45,004 nt of DNA. It comes from Clostridia bacterium (GTDB taxonomy: Bacteria > Bacillota > Clostridia > Oscillospirales > Acutalibacteraceae). The stretch spans positions 1 to 45,004 of the forward strand of contig JAFXCH010000040.1 of NCBI GenBank assembly GCA_017516485.1. The letters are read 5' to 3'. Shown here in pieces: positions 17,962-26,132 of the stretch; position 1 is the stretch's first letter, and every line of letters starts with the position of its first letter. Under the pieces are notes generated by a model. It ran no database searches. It was given only the letters and a program-made list of their open reading frames with translations, and was not told where the DNA came from. Position numbers and translations under genes: made by a program.

Positions 17962-17988
17962 TCGGAGAGGTCATAGGGACCTCTCCGA
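17962..17988 (-). other. Intercistronic stem-loop
   Basis: TCGGAGAGGTC and GACCTCTCCGA form an 11-bp perfect stem with a 5-nt loop. There is no T-run on the minus strand, so read-through into the next gene is likely. CTAAATTAAA lies just before it, as before the hairpin at 1467. Confidence 0.6.
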
Positions 17989-18009
17989 TTTAATTTAGGT
18001 TAGGACAGA

Positions 18010-21000
18010 TTAAAACTCAAGAGAACCTGTGAATGTACCGTCCTGAGGAATTGCGTAGGGATCAACTGCCCAGTTGTAACAGTCGGAAAGAGCACCGATA
18101 TCAACAGTATCTACCATGTTGTCGTATACGATGTCAGCACCGTAGAAGTAAGCGTTGTTGGGCTCACTATAGTCGGACATCCAGTTGTACATATCGGAAG
18201 CCATACCAATATCGATACCATCGATTACGCCGTCACCTGTAGCATCGCCGAAGATAACAAGGTAGTAAATTGTACCATCATCAAGGACGATATAGTCGCC
18301 TGTTGCGAGTGCACCTGCTGCATTATTTTCGTTTGCAACATACTCGTATGATGCACCACCCTGTGTACCGATAATTGTTTCGATACCATCATAGTAGTCT
18401 AAGATGAGACCTGCGATGTAGTTAACATCATTACCGTCTGCATCCTGTGAAGCCATAACATCACTAATGGGTGCCCATGTGTAGCCGTAGTTTTCTTCAA
18501 GGCCTGCATAGCTACCGAGCTCAGAAACGTCCTTAATAACGATGCCTGCCTCGAGACGCTCAAGGCCTTCGAGAGCTGCGATAAGGTCTGCTGCTGCTGC
18601 GTCAACGATACCCTGGCCGTCTTCAGCGAGGAGGTTTCTGTCAACAGCGAGTGCTGCTTCATATGCTGCCTCGAGAGCTTCGATGCCTGCATACTTCTCT
18701 GCATAGTTATCTTCTGCGAAGATAGCGTCTGCTGCTGCGATAGCTTCATCAAGCTGTGTATAGTCTGCGGGATCTGAGCCCTTAACTGTAAGACCCTTGT
18801 AAGCCTGGATGAGCTCACGACGAGCTACGTTGATCTTGGACTGACGAAGCTCAGCGTAGTTTGTATCTGCACGAACTTCCTCTGCAAAATCAAGAGCTGT
18901 TTCAAGAGCTGTCCAAGACTCTTCTGAGTAATCCTCGGGATTGAGGTCAAAGTACTTATCGCTGATAAGGTTGTATGCGTTGTTGAGGTAGTTCTTAGAA
19001 GCTGCTGTAACTTCCTTACGGATGAGACGGTCAGCGTTCATGTTGAACATATGGCCTCTGTAAGTAATCTCGAAGAGTGTAAGAGTGGGGATGTTTGCAA
19101 CTGCTTCTTCGTAAGCCTTGATTTCTTCCTCTGTTGCATCCTCACCGGGCTCCTCAACGATCTGAGAGTTGATGAGAGACTTAACTCTGTCTCTGTGTGT
19201 CTTATATCTGTTGTATGTGTAGAGAACGTAGTCAGCATCTGCGAAGAATGTATAACCATCATCTGTGTATACAAGGCCTTCGTTGTTGCCTTCGATTGCT
19301 TCAAGATCCTCAACGAGAGAATCAACGCCTGCGCCTTCAGCACATGCATCGAGGTCTGCGATAGCTCTTGAGAGGTTCTCTGCTGCTGCCTCATAAACGG
19401 TTGCATCGAATGTATCCATTCTCTGGGGCTTAAGAACGATAGCCTGTGCAGCTGTAAGAGCATTGAGGTAGTTATCCCATGCTGTTGCAGCGTTTACAGT
19501 GTAAGTTGTTTCGTTGCCGTCTTCATCCTTCTCAACGTATGTGAATGTACCGCTGGAAGCGAAGTTGTTCTCCTGGCGGTTTGAACCAAGAGCAGAGGAA
19601 ACGATATTGGGAAGGTTGTAGTCGTTGTAGACATAGAGCTTACGAGCAACTGTGAACTGAACTGCACCCATACCTGTCCATGTCTCGGAAACGTTGAGTG
19701 TAAGAGCAAAGTCATATACGCCTGCACAATCCTCAAGAGGCATATCTTCCTGATACTCGTTGCCGTTCTTATCTGTAACTGTTACCTGAGGAACATTTAC
19801 ATCGAAGAAGTCAACTGAACCGAAGTAACCACCCTGCTGAGTAGAGATGGGCTGGAAGTCTGCATCGGGAACGAGAACGCCTTCTGCAGTTGTCTCGAAC
19901 TTAACGAATGTTGTTACAGCGTCAATGTTCTGTGTATTTCCTTCTGTTGTTGTACGGCCGTAATCGAAGCTGAGATCGCGGATAGCGCCCCAACCCTCAG
20001 ATGAACCGATGAATGCTGCGGGAGCATTTGCGATGTAGTGGTTGTTAACACCACCGTTATCGCCGTAACCGTCAACCCAAACAATGGGGAATGCTTCGAG
20101 ACCGTTTGCTGTCTGCTGCATCTCATAGGAGATAGCGTCTGCATCTTCATCAGAAACCTGAGAAGCAACATATGTGAACTGATATGTTGTAATAGGCTCT
20201 GATGTAAGTGACTCACCGTACTCGTTAAGGATTTCGTATGTAACTGCGAAACGAACGAGACCGTCAGCTGAAAGGGCACCTGTTACGGGGAAGGTCTTAG
20301 CCTCACCACCGTTAAGGAGTGTGTCAGCTGTGTAAGTAACAGCAACAGCTGAGTTGTTTGTTGTGATGCTCTTGATTTTGATCTGATAAAGAGCATCCTG
20401 ATGGAAGTTGCCGTCCTTATCGGTGTAACCTGTGTTAACACCTGTGGAGTTGTTACGAACAACGAACTCTGTACCGGAAAGTGTACGAGTTGAGCTGATG
20501 ATTACGTCTTCGTAATCGATTGTGGGATCTTCAAGTTCCTGATCGCCTGTAAGACCAAGGATCATGTTAACAAGGGGAAGAGCACCGGGGATAAGGTTCT
20601 CACGAACTGTGTAGAGACCGGAAAGAAGGCCCTTGATGATATCGCCGAGAACCTGGTTTGTAGCGATAGAATCGAAGTTTGTAAGACCGGCGGGAATAGC
20701 ACCGGGGATAATTGCGTTAAGGATATTGGTAACAAGGTTGATAAGCACGTTGGACATTGTGCCGTTAAGACTACCTGTTGAGTTTCTGTCGAATATATCG
20801 AAGATGTGCTCAATTTTGAGGTCAAGGATGTTACCAAGGATGAAGTCAAGAAGAAGGAACTTAGAACCTGTAACAGGAGCATCCTCTACCTGACCGTTGT
20901 CGTTAACGACACGAAGGTTCTCGGGAAGCCAGTTGAGGGGGATAAGTGTGAAGAGAACTTCGTCAAGCTTCTGCCATGCAGTAGCGTTGGGATCAATCTG

Positions 21001-22731
21001 GCTTGTGTAGTAAAGGATACCGCCGTAGTTCTCAAGTGCCCAGTCAACTGCCCAAGAGATTGTCTCTTCGAAGTCGAGGCCTGCGGGAATGTTCATGTTT
21101 GTGAAAGCGTTAGCATAGTATCTTGCAACGATAGTAAGAACTGCCTGCCAGCCTTCGTCAGTCGCAGGGTTAAGCTCACCGGACTGAAGCTTTGCATAAA
21201 CATTCTCTTCGGGAACAAGGTCAGCGATAAGCTCGCAAAGTGCGAAAGCAAGAATCTCGCGGACTGTGTCAGCTGAATCGGGAAGAAGGATGTTATCTGC
21301 ATATCTTGCGATAGCGTCCTTACCGAAGAAGACAACTGCATCGTTAAGAGTTGCCATAGCATCGATTTCTTCGTCAGAAGGAATTGTGATGTATTCGCTA
21401 AGGAATCTCTCGCCGTAAATCTTGAGAAGCTTCTTAGCATTGTTGAAGAGGTTTGTGATGATCATGTCGTTGGAGCCTGCTTCCCAAACGAGGTCGGGAG
21501 ACTTAGCTGTAACCATGACATCGAGCCACTCTTTAAGAATGTTGTTGAAGTTTGTGAAGAACTGCTCGCCGGGCTTGAAGTCGTGCTCAGGAATTACATA
21601 GTTGAGGTTGATAACGTCTGCAAGCTCGTTGAATGTGCCGTTCTCCATATTGGTCTCGTATACGCTCTTTGCGTTTGCATCAAAGATGTATGGAGCCTTG
21701 CGGAGATTCTGGAAGTACTCTGTATCATCCATATAGTAACCAACCTTTACAAGGACAGGTGTGCCGTCCTCATTGAAGAGCTGGTTGCCGTCTGCATCAT
21801 ACTCGTATCTGTAGATCTTCTGAGACTCGTCATACTCTGCCTCAGCAAGGTCATAGATCCATTCCTTGATCTTTGTGTTACCCCACGGAACGAGGAAGTT
21901 GTTATAAGCGTACTGAAGAACGCCTTCAAACTGATCGTAGAAGGAACCGTTGTCGATATCGATAACGTTGGAGAAGTCGTATGTAATGCCATACTCAAAA
22001 GACTCTTCAAGCTCATCCTCGAGGTCGATGAGGAGATCATCGACGATTATCTGGAGCATCTCGTCGACTGTGGGCTTAACAGCGAGATCCTCGTACTCAA
22101 CGTAGTTGGGATCATCATCGTCGTAAGCGAGGTCGTAGAGAAGGCCTCTGATGAGGTTGGGAGCATCAAGGTACTCTGCAACAGAGTCGCCAAGAAGACC
22201 TGTAAGTGTGGGGCCAAGGTCAAGTGTGCCGTAGCCGTACTTAGCAAGAAGGGAGCTGTTGTCGTTAACGAATGCAAGAACTGAGTAAAGAACGTCAACG
22301 TCGGACTTGCCGGGTGTTGTTCTTCTGCAGCCGTTAGCAGCAAAGTTACCATCGGGGTTTGTGTTCAGAGCTGCGAATGAGAGCTCTTTACCGACTTCAC
22401 CTGCGATAGACTCAACTGTGTTCCAAACACCGCCGTTGTAGATATCTTCAAGTGAGTCAAGTGCTGTGTCGATGCTTGAGTAGTCGAGTGTAACGTTGAG
22501 GACAGGGATTTTGATTGAAGTCTCATCCAAGTCTGAAAGCATTGCGTCGATAGCATCGAGTGCGATTGAAGCAAGCTGTTCTGTTGTGAAGATCGGCTTG
22601 TCAATGCTGTCGTACTGTGTGATAGCATCGTCCTTATAATCTGCGTATGCTGCCTCTACGCCAATGGCGAAGGTCGAGAATACCATGATCATAGCAAGGA
22701 ACAAGCTAAGGAGTTTTTTGGAATTACTCAA
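18010..22731 (-). CDS. Large secreted helical protein with FIVAR repeats and dockerin
   Basis: 1573 aa from a TTG at 22731. The SD GGAGG sits 8 nt before this TTG but directly abuts the in-frame GTG at 22740, so TTG (MSNSKKLLSLFLAMIM...) fits better. Signal peptide ~1-28. Residues ~30-760 are a mostly helical region I do not recognise. Residues ~770-1110 look like beta sandwich modules. Residues ~1120-1440 hold three or four FIVAR-like repeats. Residues ~1440-1573 are the shared pre-dockerin module and a dockerin with a normal first loop (DATGDGVIDGID) and a degenerate second (DIVYDNMVDTVD). It is the first gene of the D-C-B unit, behind a ~290-nt leader. Function unknown; probably extracellular. 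Confidence 0.87.
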   Translation of the reverse strand: MSNSKKLLSLFLAMIMVFSTFAIGVEAAYADYKDDAITQYDSIDKPIFTTEQLASIALDAIDAMLSDLDETSIKIPVLNVTLDYSSIDTALDSLEDIYNGGVWNTVESIAGEVGKELSFAALNTNPDGNFAANGCRRTTPGKSDVDVLYSVLAFVNDNSSLLAKYGYGTLDLGPTLTGLLGDSVAEYLDAPNLIRGLLYDLAYDDDDPNYVEYEDLAVKPTVDEMLQIIVDDLLIDLEDELEESFEYGITYDFSNVIDIDNGSFYDQFEGVLQYAYNNFLVPWGNTKIKEWIYDLAEAEYDESQKIYRYEYDADGNQLFNEDGTPVLVKVGYYMDDTEYFQNLRKAPYIFDANAKSVYETNMENGTFNELADVINLNYVIPEHDFKPGEQFFTNFNNILKEWLDVMVTAKSPDLVWEAGSNDMIITNLFNNAKKLLKIYGERFLSEYITIPSDEEIDAMATLNDAVVFFGKDAIARYADNILLPDSADTVREILAFALCELIADLVPEENVYAKLQSGELNPATDEGWQAVLTIVARYYANAFTNMNIPAGLDFEETISWAVDWALENYGGILYYTSQIDPNATAWQKLDEVLFTLIPLNWLPENLRVVNDNGQVEDAPVTGSKFLLLDFILGNILDLKIEHIFDIFDRNSTGSLNGTMSNVLINLVTNILNAIIPGAIPAGLTNFDSIATNQVLGDIIKGLLSGLYTVRENLIPGALPLVNMILGLTGDQELEDPTIDYEDVIISSTRTLSGTEFVVRNNSTGVNTGYTDKDGNFHQDALYQIKIKSITTNNSAVAVTYTADTLLNGGEAKTFPVTGALSADGLVRFAVTYEILNEYGESLTSEPITTYQFTYVASQVSDEDADAISYEMQQTANGLEAFPIVWVDGYGDNGGVNNHYIANAPAAFIGSSEGWGAIRDLSFDYGRTTTEGNTQNIDAVTTFVKFETTAEGVLVPDADFQPISTQQGGYFGSVDFFDVNVPQVTVTDKNGNEYQEDMPLEDCAGVYDFALTLNVSETWTGMGAVQFTVARKLYVYNDYNLPNIVSSALGSNRQENNFASSGTFTYVEKDEDGNETTYTVNAATAWDNYLNALTAAQAIVLKPQRMDTFDATVYEAAAENLSRAIADLDACAEGAGVDSLVEDLEAIEGNNEGLVYTDDGYTFFADADYVLYTYNRYKTHRDRVKSLINSQIVEEPGEDATEEEIKAYEEAVANIPTLTLFEITYRGHMFNMNADRLIRKEVTAASKNYLNNAYNLISDKYFDLNPEDYSEESWTALETALDFAEEVRADTNYAELRQSKINVARRELIQAYKGLTVKGSDPADYTQLDEAIAAADAIFAEDNYAEKYAGIEALEAAYEAALAVDRNLLAEDGQGIVDAAAADLIAALEGLERLEAGIVIKDVSELGSYAGLEENYGYTWAPISDVMASQDADGNDVNYIAGLILDYYDGIETIIGTQGGASYEYVANENNAAGALATGDYIVLDDGTIYYLVIFGDATGDGVIDGIDIGMASDMYNWMSDYSEPNNAYFYGADIVYDNMVDTVDIGALSDCYNWAVDPYAIPQDGTFTGSLEF

Positions 22732-22740
22732 AATGTACAC

Positions 22741-23030
22741 CTCCGTAAAATTTTTGCGGGTTGCCCCGTCTATATTGCGGTGCCCTTGCGGGCGACCAAT
22801 TGCCTAAAGGGATTGCGTTTGCTTCCTGCATTCCTCCTTTTCTTTCTTGCCTCAAAAACCAATCTGCCGTTTACGGTAAGCCGAAGGCTCTGCACATAAC
22901 AGCTACCGTCGGCATACTGTTGCTTTTTAGCATGACCGGTTTTCGACGGCTGGGTTTTAGTGGCAGAAGCAATTTAACTAAATCTGAAATGACAAATAGG
23001 GGCACTACCCCCTTTGTCATTCTGGTAGTC
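22741..23030 (-). promoter_or_regulatory. Long structured 5' leader, possible riboswitch
   Basis: About 290 nt separate the promoter at 23037-23066 from the TTG start. The leader has a promoter-proximal hairpin (22988-23026), a middle part with GCAGAGCCTTCGGCTTACCG and then ACGGCAGATTGG, and a later hairpin GCCC-GCAA-GGGC. The middle part faintly resembles the second half of c-di-GMP-I (GEMM) aptamers, but the GCAAA core and the GNRA loop are not matched. I class it as a structured leader of unknown ligand. Confidence 0.35.
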
Positions 23031-23036
23031 ATTATT

Positions 23037-23066
23037 ATATTAGTACTTTTTTATAGTGTTTGTCAA
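23037..23066 (-). promoter_or_regulatory. Promoter of the surface-protein operon
   Basis: On the minus strand TTGACA (23061-23066), 18-nt spacer, TAATAT (23037-23042). An overlapping TATAAT has a 21-nt spacer. Confidence 0.65.
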
Positions 23067-23703
23067 CATTAAATTAGCAAAACGCAATGGATTGTCTTTT
23101 TTGCACAAGTGGCAAAATAATTTTTTGTGCACAAACACAAGCCTTTATTGTGTAGTAAATTTTGTCTATACTGTATATTGTGGTCATGGTTTAAAAGCAC
23201 CTGAAACAAAAAACAAACCTGACACAAGAAAAATATAAAATCTGACAATTTTTGCTGCACCGAAAGTTTATATAATGAAAATAATATTATAATATTTCAG
23301 GAGAATTCGATTTGCTGATATTCATTATTCCTTAAAGCAAAAAAGCACCGACACAAGATTTCGCCCACGACCGATAAGGCAGTATTTCTTTAAAATGTGA
23401 ATTTTCGGTACAATAATGCGTCAAACTCCCCCGATATACGCGAGTATTATCGGGGGAGTTTTCCTTTTCTTGCTTCTTTAAATTTTAAAGTGCTTCGCAG
23501 TTTCGTAAGAGTATAAAATTTCTTGTATCGAAGCCAAAAACACAGCAAGGCTGTCGCCTTGCGAGGCTTTTGTCAAAGATACGGGGAATTTTACTCGAGA
23601 AACAAATACTTCCTTACCGGGCTTGGGCGTTAGTGCCGGTACTTATACTAAACAGCTTTCTACATAGGTTGCCTTAAAATACAAGGCGGATTCTGAAACG
23701 GTA
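23067..23703. other. Intergenic stretch with hairpins, no gene seen
   Basis: 637 nt, AT-rich, with no frame that has an SD and coding character. It contains the plus-strand terminator-like hairpin at 23424-23460 and a smaller hairpin (CAAGGC-TGTC-GCCTTG, about 23547-23562) that may terminate the PHP phosphatase gene on the minus strand, where a T-run follows. Confidence 0.5.
23424..23460 (+). terminator. Strong plus-strand terminator with no gene before it
   Basis: AACTCCCCCGAT and ATCGGGGGAGTT form a 12-bp perfect stem, extended by ATAC-GCGA-GTAT in the loop, followed by TTTTCCTTTTCTT on the plus strand. No plus-strand gene lies in the preceding 700 nt. Confidence 0.65.
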
Positions 23704-24465
23704 TCAGAAAAATCTTTTTCTGTGTATCGGGTAAATACGACCTCTTTCAAATACGCCGTCGGCCAGAATTACACGAGCGTTTTTGTCGAGAAGTCTTTCA
23801 TAAGTATCGTAATCAACCGAAACAGGAAAATGTTTGCTCTGTTCGAGAAGATTGTTTGGTCTGTGTGCAACGGAATGGGCATCAGTGCCGATGAAAGAAG
23901 CTATACCCGAAGAAACCATTGCAAAGCTGAGCTCTCTTGGTTCCATTCCGCTGAAACCCGCAAGGCTGGAGGAATTCACCTGGAAAAGTACACCCATATC
24001 TGCAAGGTGATTTACAATATCGTAATTCTGCTGCATAAAGCGGTATCTTTCGGGGTGGGCAATAATCGGAATATATCCTCTTGCGAGAAGCTCTTCGATA
24101 TATTTGATAATCCTTGTTATATTCAGACCGTTAAAATCAAATTCAATAAGCATATATCTGCTGCCGCCGAGTGTAACGGCATCGAGTGAAGGAGCGTAGA
24201 AAATATCGTCATTTACAAAAACTTCGGCGCCGGGTACAATTTCAAGAGGAATCTTCTTTTCATCAAGCACACGGCGAAGCTCATTAATCCTCTTGTCGCG
24301 GATGCGTACAAACTCGTTAACATCCTCAGGGTGTACAAGGTGAGATGTAGCAACTGCAATCTGAATTGAGTTGTCTGCGGCAATCCTGCAAAGATGTACA
24401 GACTCTTCAAGGCTGCGTGCGCCGTCGTCAATCCCGTGGAGTATATGACAATGTAAATCTACCAA
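23704..24465 (-). CDS. PHP-domain tyrosine-protein phosphatase (CpsB/YwqE/CapC type)
   Basis: 253 aa. I start it at TTG 24465, 8 nt after AGGAG, giving MVDLHCHILHGIDDG, which matches the usual start of the family; upstream in-frame GTG/ATG codons have no well-placed SD. Metal-binding motifs of the PHP fold are present: HCH at 5-7, TSHLVHP near 46, the E of GAEVF, AHPERY near 136 and GTDAHS near 194. Family members dephosphorylate bacterial tyrosine kinases of the CpsD/YwqD type and control capsule or exopolysaccharide export. No kinase or polysaccharide gene lies in this window. It is 64 nt downstream of metK on the same strand and may share its transcript. Confidence 0.88.
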   Translation of the reverse strand: MVDLHCHILHGIDDGARSLEESVHLCRIAADNSIQIAVATSHLVHPEDVNEFVRIRDKRINELRRVLDEKKIPLEIVPGAEVFVNDDIFYAPSLDAVTLGGSRYMLIEFDFNGLNITRIIKYIEELLARGYIPIIAHPERYRFMQQNYDIVNHLADMGVLFQVNSSSLAGFSGMEPRELSFAMVSSGIASFIGTDAHSVAHRPNNLLEQSKHFPVSVDYDTYERLLDKNARVILADGVFERGRIYPIHRKRFF

Positions 24466-24493
24466 AAATCTCACTCCTCTGAAAAAGAAATTA

Positions 24494-24517
24494 AGGGGCA
24501 AGCACAAGGCTGCCCCT
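24494..24517. terminator. Hairpin between metK and the PHP phosphatase gene
   Basis: AGGGGCA and TGCCCCT form a 7-bp stem. The T-run is strong on the plus strand (CGCTTTTTT) and weak on the minus strand (TAATTTCTTTTT), so metK read-through is possible. Confidence 0.5.
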
Positions 24518-24529
24518 CGCTTTTTTCTA

Positions 24530-25669
24530 TTATAACACTAAAGCCTTGAGTTCGTCAACCTTATCCGTCTTTTCCCAGGGAAGAGAAATATCTGTTCTGC
24601 CAACATGGCCGTAAGCGGCTACCTGCTTATAGATAGGCTTACGAAGGTCGAGTGTACGGATAATTGCTGCAGGAGTAAGATCAAATACCTTTGATACTGC
24701 TTCCTCAAGCTTGTCCTCTGCCACAACACCTGTGCCGAATGTATCTACACGCACTGAAACAGGCTCGGCAACGCCGATTGCGTATGCAAGCTGAACCTCA
24801 CACTTCTTTGCAAGGCCTGCAGCTACGATATTCTTTGCAACATAACGTGCTGCATAAGCTGCGGAACGGTCAACCTTTGTCGGATCCTTACCGGAGAATG
24901 CACCGCCGCCGTGACGTGAGTAGCCGCCGTATGTATCAACGATAATCTTTCTGCCTGTAAGGCCGCTGTCACCCTGAGGACCGCCTGTTACGAAACGGCC
25001 TGTGGGGTTAACGTAAATCTTTGTATTTTCATCAAACATATCAGCCGGAATAATGGGCTTGATAACATTCTCGATAATGTCTGCTTCAATCTGATCGCGC
25101 TCAACATCTGCACTGTGCTGTGAGGAAACAACGATAGCGTCGATTCTTACGGGCTTATCGTCGTCATATTCAACAGTAACCTGAGTCTTGCCGTCAGCAC
25201 GGAGATAGGGGAGAGTGCCGTTTTTGCGCACCTCAGTAAGCCTGAGAGCAAGCTTGTGAGCAAGTGCGATGGGCATAGGCATAAGCTCGGGAGTTTCATC
25301 GCAAGCAAAGCCGAACATCATACCCTGGTCGCCTGCACCCTCACGGTCAACACCCATTGCGATATCGGGGCTCTGTTTATCAACTGCAAGAAGGACAGCA
25401 CATGTGTTGCCGTCGAAGCCCTTTGCAGCGTCGTCGTAGCCGATTTCGCATACAGTCTGACGAGCGATTGCAGGAATGTCTATATTAGCTGTTGTTGAAA
25501 TCTCACCCATGATGAGAATCTGACCTGTTGTGCAGGTTGTTTCGCATGCAACTCTGCTGTTTGGGTCAACTGCAAGAAGAGCATCAAGCACTGCGTCAGA
25601 AATCTGGTCGCAGATTTTGTCGGGATGTCCTTCTGTAACGGATTCGGATGTAAATAATCTCTTACTCAT
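24530..25669 (-). CDS. metK: S-adenosylmethionine synthase
   Basis: 379 aa, ATG at 25669 with a GGGAAAG-type SD. It makes S-adenosylmethionine from methionine and ATP. The family signatures are present: [16 protein letters not shown] at 9-24, GEGAGDQG-like [12 protein letters not shown] near 125, [15 protein letters not shown] near 258 and a C-terminal DISLPWE. Length is typical. Control is by the SAM-I riboswitch in its leader (25751-25850), with the terminator at 25712-25743, so high SAM should shut transcription. The protein is cytosolic and a strongly supported call. Confidence 0.98.
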   Translation of the reverse strand: MSKRLFTSESVTEGHPDKICDQISDAVLDALLAVDPNSRVACETTCTTGQILIMGEISTTANIDIPAIARQTVCEIGYDDAAKGFDGNTCAVLLAVDKQSPDIAMGVDREGAGDQGMMFGFACDETPELMPMPIALAHKLALRLTEVRKNGTLPYLRADGKTQVTVEYDDDKPVRIDAIVVSSQHSADVERDQIEADIIENVIKPIIPADMFDENTKIYVNPTGRFVTGGPQGDSGLTGRKIIVDTYGGYSRHGGGAFSGKDPTKVDRSAAYAARYVAKNIVAAGLAKKCEVQLAYAIGVAEPVSVRVDTFGTGVVAEDKLEEAVSKVFDLTPAAIIRTLDLRKPIYKQVAAYGHVGRTDISLPWEKTDKVDELKALVL

Positions 25670-25711
25670 TTTTCTTTCCCTTTCAAATAGTTTTCATAAC
25701 CCTTTAAAAAT

Positions 25712-25743
25712 AAAAAATTGCGCTCGGTTTTCCGGAGCGCAAT
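25712..25743 (-). terminator. Expression-platform terminator of the SAM riboswitch
   Basis: ATTGCGCTC (25717-25725) and GAGCGCAAT (25735-25743) form a 9-bp stem followed on the minus strand by TTTTTT. It lies between the aptamer and metK. Confidence 0.9.
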
Positions 25744-25750
25744 AAGTCTT

Positions 25751-25850
25751 ACCTTATCTTCCGGTAAATAACCGCAGGATTTGACACCTTGCACAATGCA
25801 GGTTGTCGGGCTTCGTCGGGCCTGTTCCCTCAGCCACTCTTAATAAGGGG
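25751..25850 (-). ncRNA. SAM-I (S-box) riboswitch upstream of metK
   Basis: The minus strand carries the hallmark pieces in order: CTTATTAAGAG, GGCTGAGGGA, GGCCCGACGAAGCCCG, CAACC, a P3 arm, and a closing GATAAGG that pairs with the 5' CCTTAT-type strand (P1). The terminator and metK follow directly. Confidence 0.95.
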
Positions 25851-25869
25851 TTATTCAGTTTGCTTGTGT

Positions 25870-25898
25870 ATTATATATTAATAAAGAGAGGTTGTCAA
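25870..25898 (-). promoter_or_regulatory. metK promoter
   Basis: On the minus strand TTGACA (25893-25898), 17-nt spacer, TATAAT (25870-25875): full consensus, about 25 nt upstream of the riboswitch. Confidence 0.9.
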
Positions 25899-25997
25899 GG
25901 TTAAAACTTTACAAATAAGACAGGTATTGCACGCATGGAATTGGTTATTACAGTGTATAATCAGGAATTTGCAATTATTGTTGCCTTGAAACCTATA

Positions 25998-26061
25998 TGT
26001 CATTCTGAGCGTCAGCGAAGAATGTATATTTTTAAGATCCTTCACTTCGTTCAGGATGACA
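25998..26061. repeat. Dispersed TGTCATTCTGAG...TCAGGATGACA palindromic element
   Basis: A ~64-bp element whose ends (TGTCATTCTGAGCG and GTTCAGGATGACA) are imperfect inverted repeats, with AGCGAAGAAT and AGATCCTTCACTTCG inside. The same arrangement occurs at 29989-30048, and the left half at 12351-12379. In two places AATTCGCAATTATT or a close variant lies just outside. Confidence 0.75.
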
Positions 26062-26087
26062 CAACACAAACGCATCTCTAAAATAAC

Positions 26088-26118
26088 AAAAGCTGTCAGC
26101 CAAAAAACTGACAGCTTA
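26088..26118 (-). terminator. Terminator after the G5/3D protein gene
   Basis: AGCTGTCAG (26091-26099) and CTGACAGCT (26108-26116) form a 9-bp stem; the minus strand then reads TTTTGTTATTTT. Confidence 0.85.
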
Positions 26119-26132
26119 ATTAACGTTAAATT

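Noticed and set aside
1-22731. Cellulosome gene cluster
   Set aside because: Dockerins and cohesin-like domains are present, but I see no glycosyl hydrolase, carbohydrate-binding module or multi-cohesin scaffoldin.
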